From: an uncultured Ruminococcus sp.
GTDB taxonomy: Bacteria; Bacillota; Clostridia; Oscillospirales; Ruminococcaceae
NCBI GenBank assembly: GCA_900553675.1
Contig: USEH01000007.1
Coordinates: 1 to 24,528, forward strand
Reading direction: 5' to 3'
DNA length: 24,528 bases
Shown here: one piece after another, positions 23,833 through 24,528 of the stretch
Layout: each line of letters starts with the position of its first letter
Numbering within the stretch: position 1 is the first letter of the stretch
Program-made: the position numbers and the translations under genes
Notes under the pieces: generated by a model
What the model was told of the DNA's origin: nothing
Databases searched by the model: none
Seen by the model: the letters and a program-made list of their open reading frames with translations, nothing else

Positions 23833-23862
23833 ATCTCTGTTATGTGAATGGAGGGGTAGATA

Positions 23863-24327
23863 ATGATTTCAAGATTTGAGACTATTTCAGAATATATAGT
23901 GGAACTTAACAGATACCTTCAGAAAATTAAGGAAGTCGAAATGAACAAGCTTGGGCTTCACGCAAAGCATACAATGTGCCTTTACTATCTCGGCAAATAT
24001 CCGGATGGTCTTACCTCAACCGAGCTTACAAAGCTCTGCTCAGAGGATAAAGCTGCGGTTTCCCGCACGCTTACACAGCTTGAAAACGGCGGCTTTGTTT
24101 CGCGCGGACTTCCGGAGGATAAGCGTGCCTACAGAGCGGTGTATAATCTTACAAGCTCCGGAGAAGACATAGTTAAAAGGATAAACGAAAAGGTTATACT
24201 GGCGATGATCGGCGCGGGAGAAGGTCTTAGCGATGAGCAAAGAAGCGAGCTTTATTCAAGCTTGGAGCTTATATTAAAAAATCTTAAAGCCTACCTTGCT
24301 TTTGCAGAGGAAAACGCTCTGCAATGA
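23863..24327 (+). CDS. MarR-family transcriptional regulator
   Basis: The 154-residue winged helix-turn-helix protein has the core LTSTELTKLCSEDKAAVSRTLTQLENGGFVSRG followed by the wing PEDKRAYRAVYNLTSSGEDIV; the DKR of the wing is typical of MarR proteins. Long helices at both ends would form the dimer interface. GGAGGGG lies seven bases upstream of the ATG. It is the only gene in its transcript. Its own promoter has a palindrome almost identical to that of the alcohol/aldehyde dehydrogenase operon, so it probably represses itself and that operon. The protein differs from the MarR at 17531, and that operator (AGTACGA half-site) is unrelated, so the two circuits look independent. Confidence 0.9.
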   Translation: MISRFETISEYIVELNRYLQKIKEVEMNKLGLHAKHTMCLYYLGKYPDGLTSTELTKLCSEDKAAVSRTLTQLENGGFVSRGLPEDKRAYRAVYNLTSSGEDIVKRINEKVILAMIGAGEGLSDEQRSELYSSLELILKNLKAYLAFAEENALQ

Positions 24328-24345
24328 TGAATTACAGTGATAATA

Positions 24346-24373
24346 AAAAGCCATCCAATATAGGACGGCTTTT
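24346..24373. terminator. Bidirectional terminator after the second marR gene
   Basis: AAAAGCCATCC (24346-24356) pairs with GGACGGCTTTT (24363-24373), 11 positions with one A-C mismatch and a six-base loop. The A- and T-rich arms let it end transcription of marR from the left and of the tRNA remnant from the right. Confidence 0.8.
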
Positions 24374-24377
24374 CATT

Positions 24378-24421
24378 TGGCACCCCCTGCGAGAATCGAA
24401 CTCACAACTAACCCTTAGGAG
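24378..24421 (-). other. 3' fragment of tRNA-Arg(CCU): putative attachment site of an integrated element
   Basis: Read on the minus strand, this is the 3' part of a tRNA: anticodon loop CTCCTAA (anticodon CCT), anticodon-stem 3' strand GGGTT, short variable region AGTT, T arm GTGAG-TTCGATT-CTCGC, acceptor 3' strand AGGGGGT, discriminator G and CCA. The 5' half is missing: the bases before the loop (GGGGCTT) cannot pair with GGGTT, and no D arm follows. Such 3' halves arise when a tyrosine-recombinase element integrates at a tRNA anticodon loop. The break at about 24,421 is then the left edge of an element extending beyond the window, with chromosome to its left. Confidence 0.75.
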
Positions 24422-24423
24422 AA

Positions 24424-24442
24424 GCCCCCGAGGGGCATTTTT
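24424..24442 (+). terminator. Short terminator-like hairpin just inside the putative element
   Basis: GCCCC (24424-24428) and GGGGC (24432-24436) form a five-base GC stem with a three-base loop, followed by A and five T residues. It would end transcripts entering from the left across the attachment site. Confidence 0.5.
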
Positions 24443-24461
24443 GACTCCCTGCAAATCCCCG

Positions 24462-24495
24462 AAAATCCTTGATTTAACAAGGTTTTCGTAAGGAT
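24462..24495. repeat. Inverted repeats next to the attachment site
   Basis: AAAATCCTTG (24462-24471) can pair with CAAGGTTTT (24478-24486) with one bulge, and ATCCTT (24465-24470) also pairs with AAGGAT (24490-24495). Clustered short repeats beside an attachment core are typical of integrase or excisionase arm sites. A terminator for an integrase gene to the right is the alternative. Confidence 0.35.
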
Positions 24496-24528
24496 GTTTT
24501 TAAGATTTAGGATTATGCGGTATGGCAC

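Noticed and set aside
1..24528. CRISPR array or retron/DGR-type repeats
   Set aside because: No regularly spaced direct repeats, reverse transcriptase or Cas-like proteins are visible in any frame.

Overview
The window looks like chromosome from a low-to-mid GC Gram-positive anaerobe, most likely a Clostridia gut bacterium (Ruminococcaceae or Oscillospiraceae type). The basis is AGGAGG-type ribosome binding sites, near-consensus TTGACA/TATAAT promoters, and the gene families present: an amidoligase/glutaminase module, DUF3846, DUF1848, DUF1538 with a tandem P-II protein, and a large serine recombinase. No rRNA gene or CRISPR array is visible. The species assignment is inference.

Region 1 (1-7.2 kb) is mobile and defence DNA. 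It holds the AT-rich end of an unknown gene, then a complete type I restriction subunit HsdR whose HsdM and HsdS partners are not in view. Next come a zinc-finger amidoligase, an Ntn-type class II glutamine amidotransferase and a DUF3846 protein. They read as one operon that could make or modify a metabolite or peptide with ammonia from glutamine. A minimal 161-residue relaxase and a 56-residue partner follow. The amidoligase ribosome binding site lies inside a long inverted repeat, and the relaxase has a strong leader hairpin.

Region 2 (7.2-12.2 kb) is a second restriction locus. An McrB-type GTPase with an uncommon N-terminus overlaps McrC. It is followed by a small zinc-ribbon protein and a DUF1848 protein that carries a radical-SAM-like CX3CX2C motif near its C-terminus.

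Region 3 (12.2-19.4 kb) looks like ordinary chromosome. A ComEC/Rec2-like membrane protein without a recognisable metallo-beta-lactamase domain runs leftward. An iron alcohol dehydrogenase/aldehyde dehydrogenase operon and a MarR-MATE efflux operon run rightward. Both operons have perfect promoters overlaid by palindromic operators.

Region 4 (19.4-24.5 kb) has a large serine recombinase divergent from a small RelB-like ORF and followed by a short overlapping ORF. Next is a DUF1538 membrane protein paired with a tandem P-II-like protein, then a second MarR regulator. The operator at this MarR promoter nearly matches the one at the alcohol/aldehyde dehydrogenase promoter 9 kb away, so the two are probably one regulon. 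The right end carries the 3' half of a tRNA-Arg(CCU) with foreign sequence replacing its 5' half. That is the signature of an attachment site, with an integrated element starting at about 24,422 and continuing outside the window.
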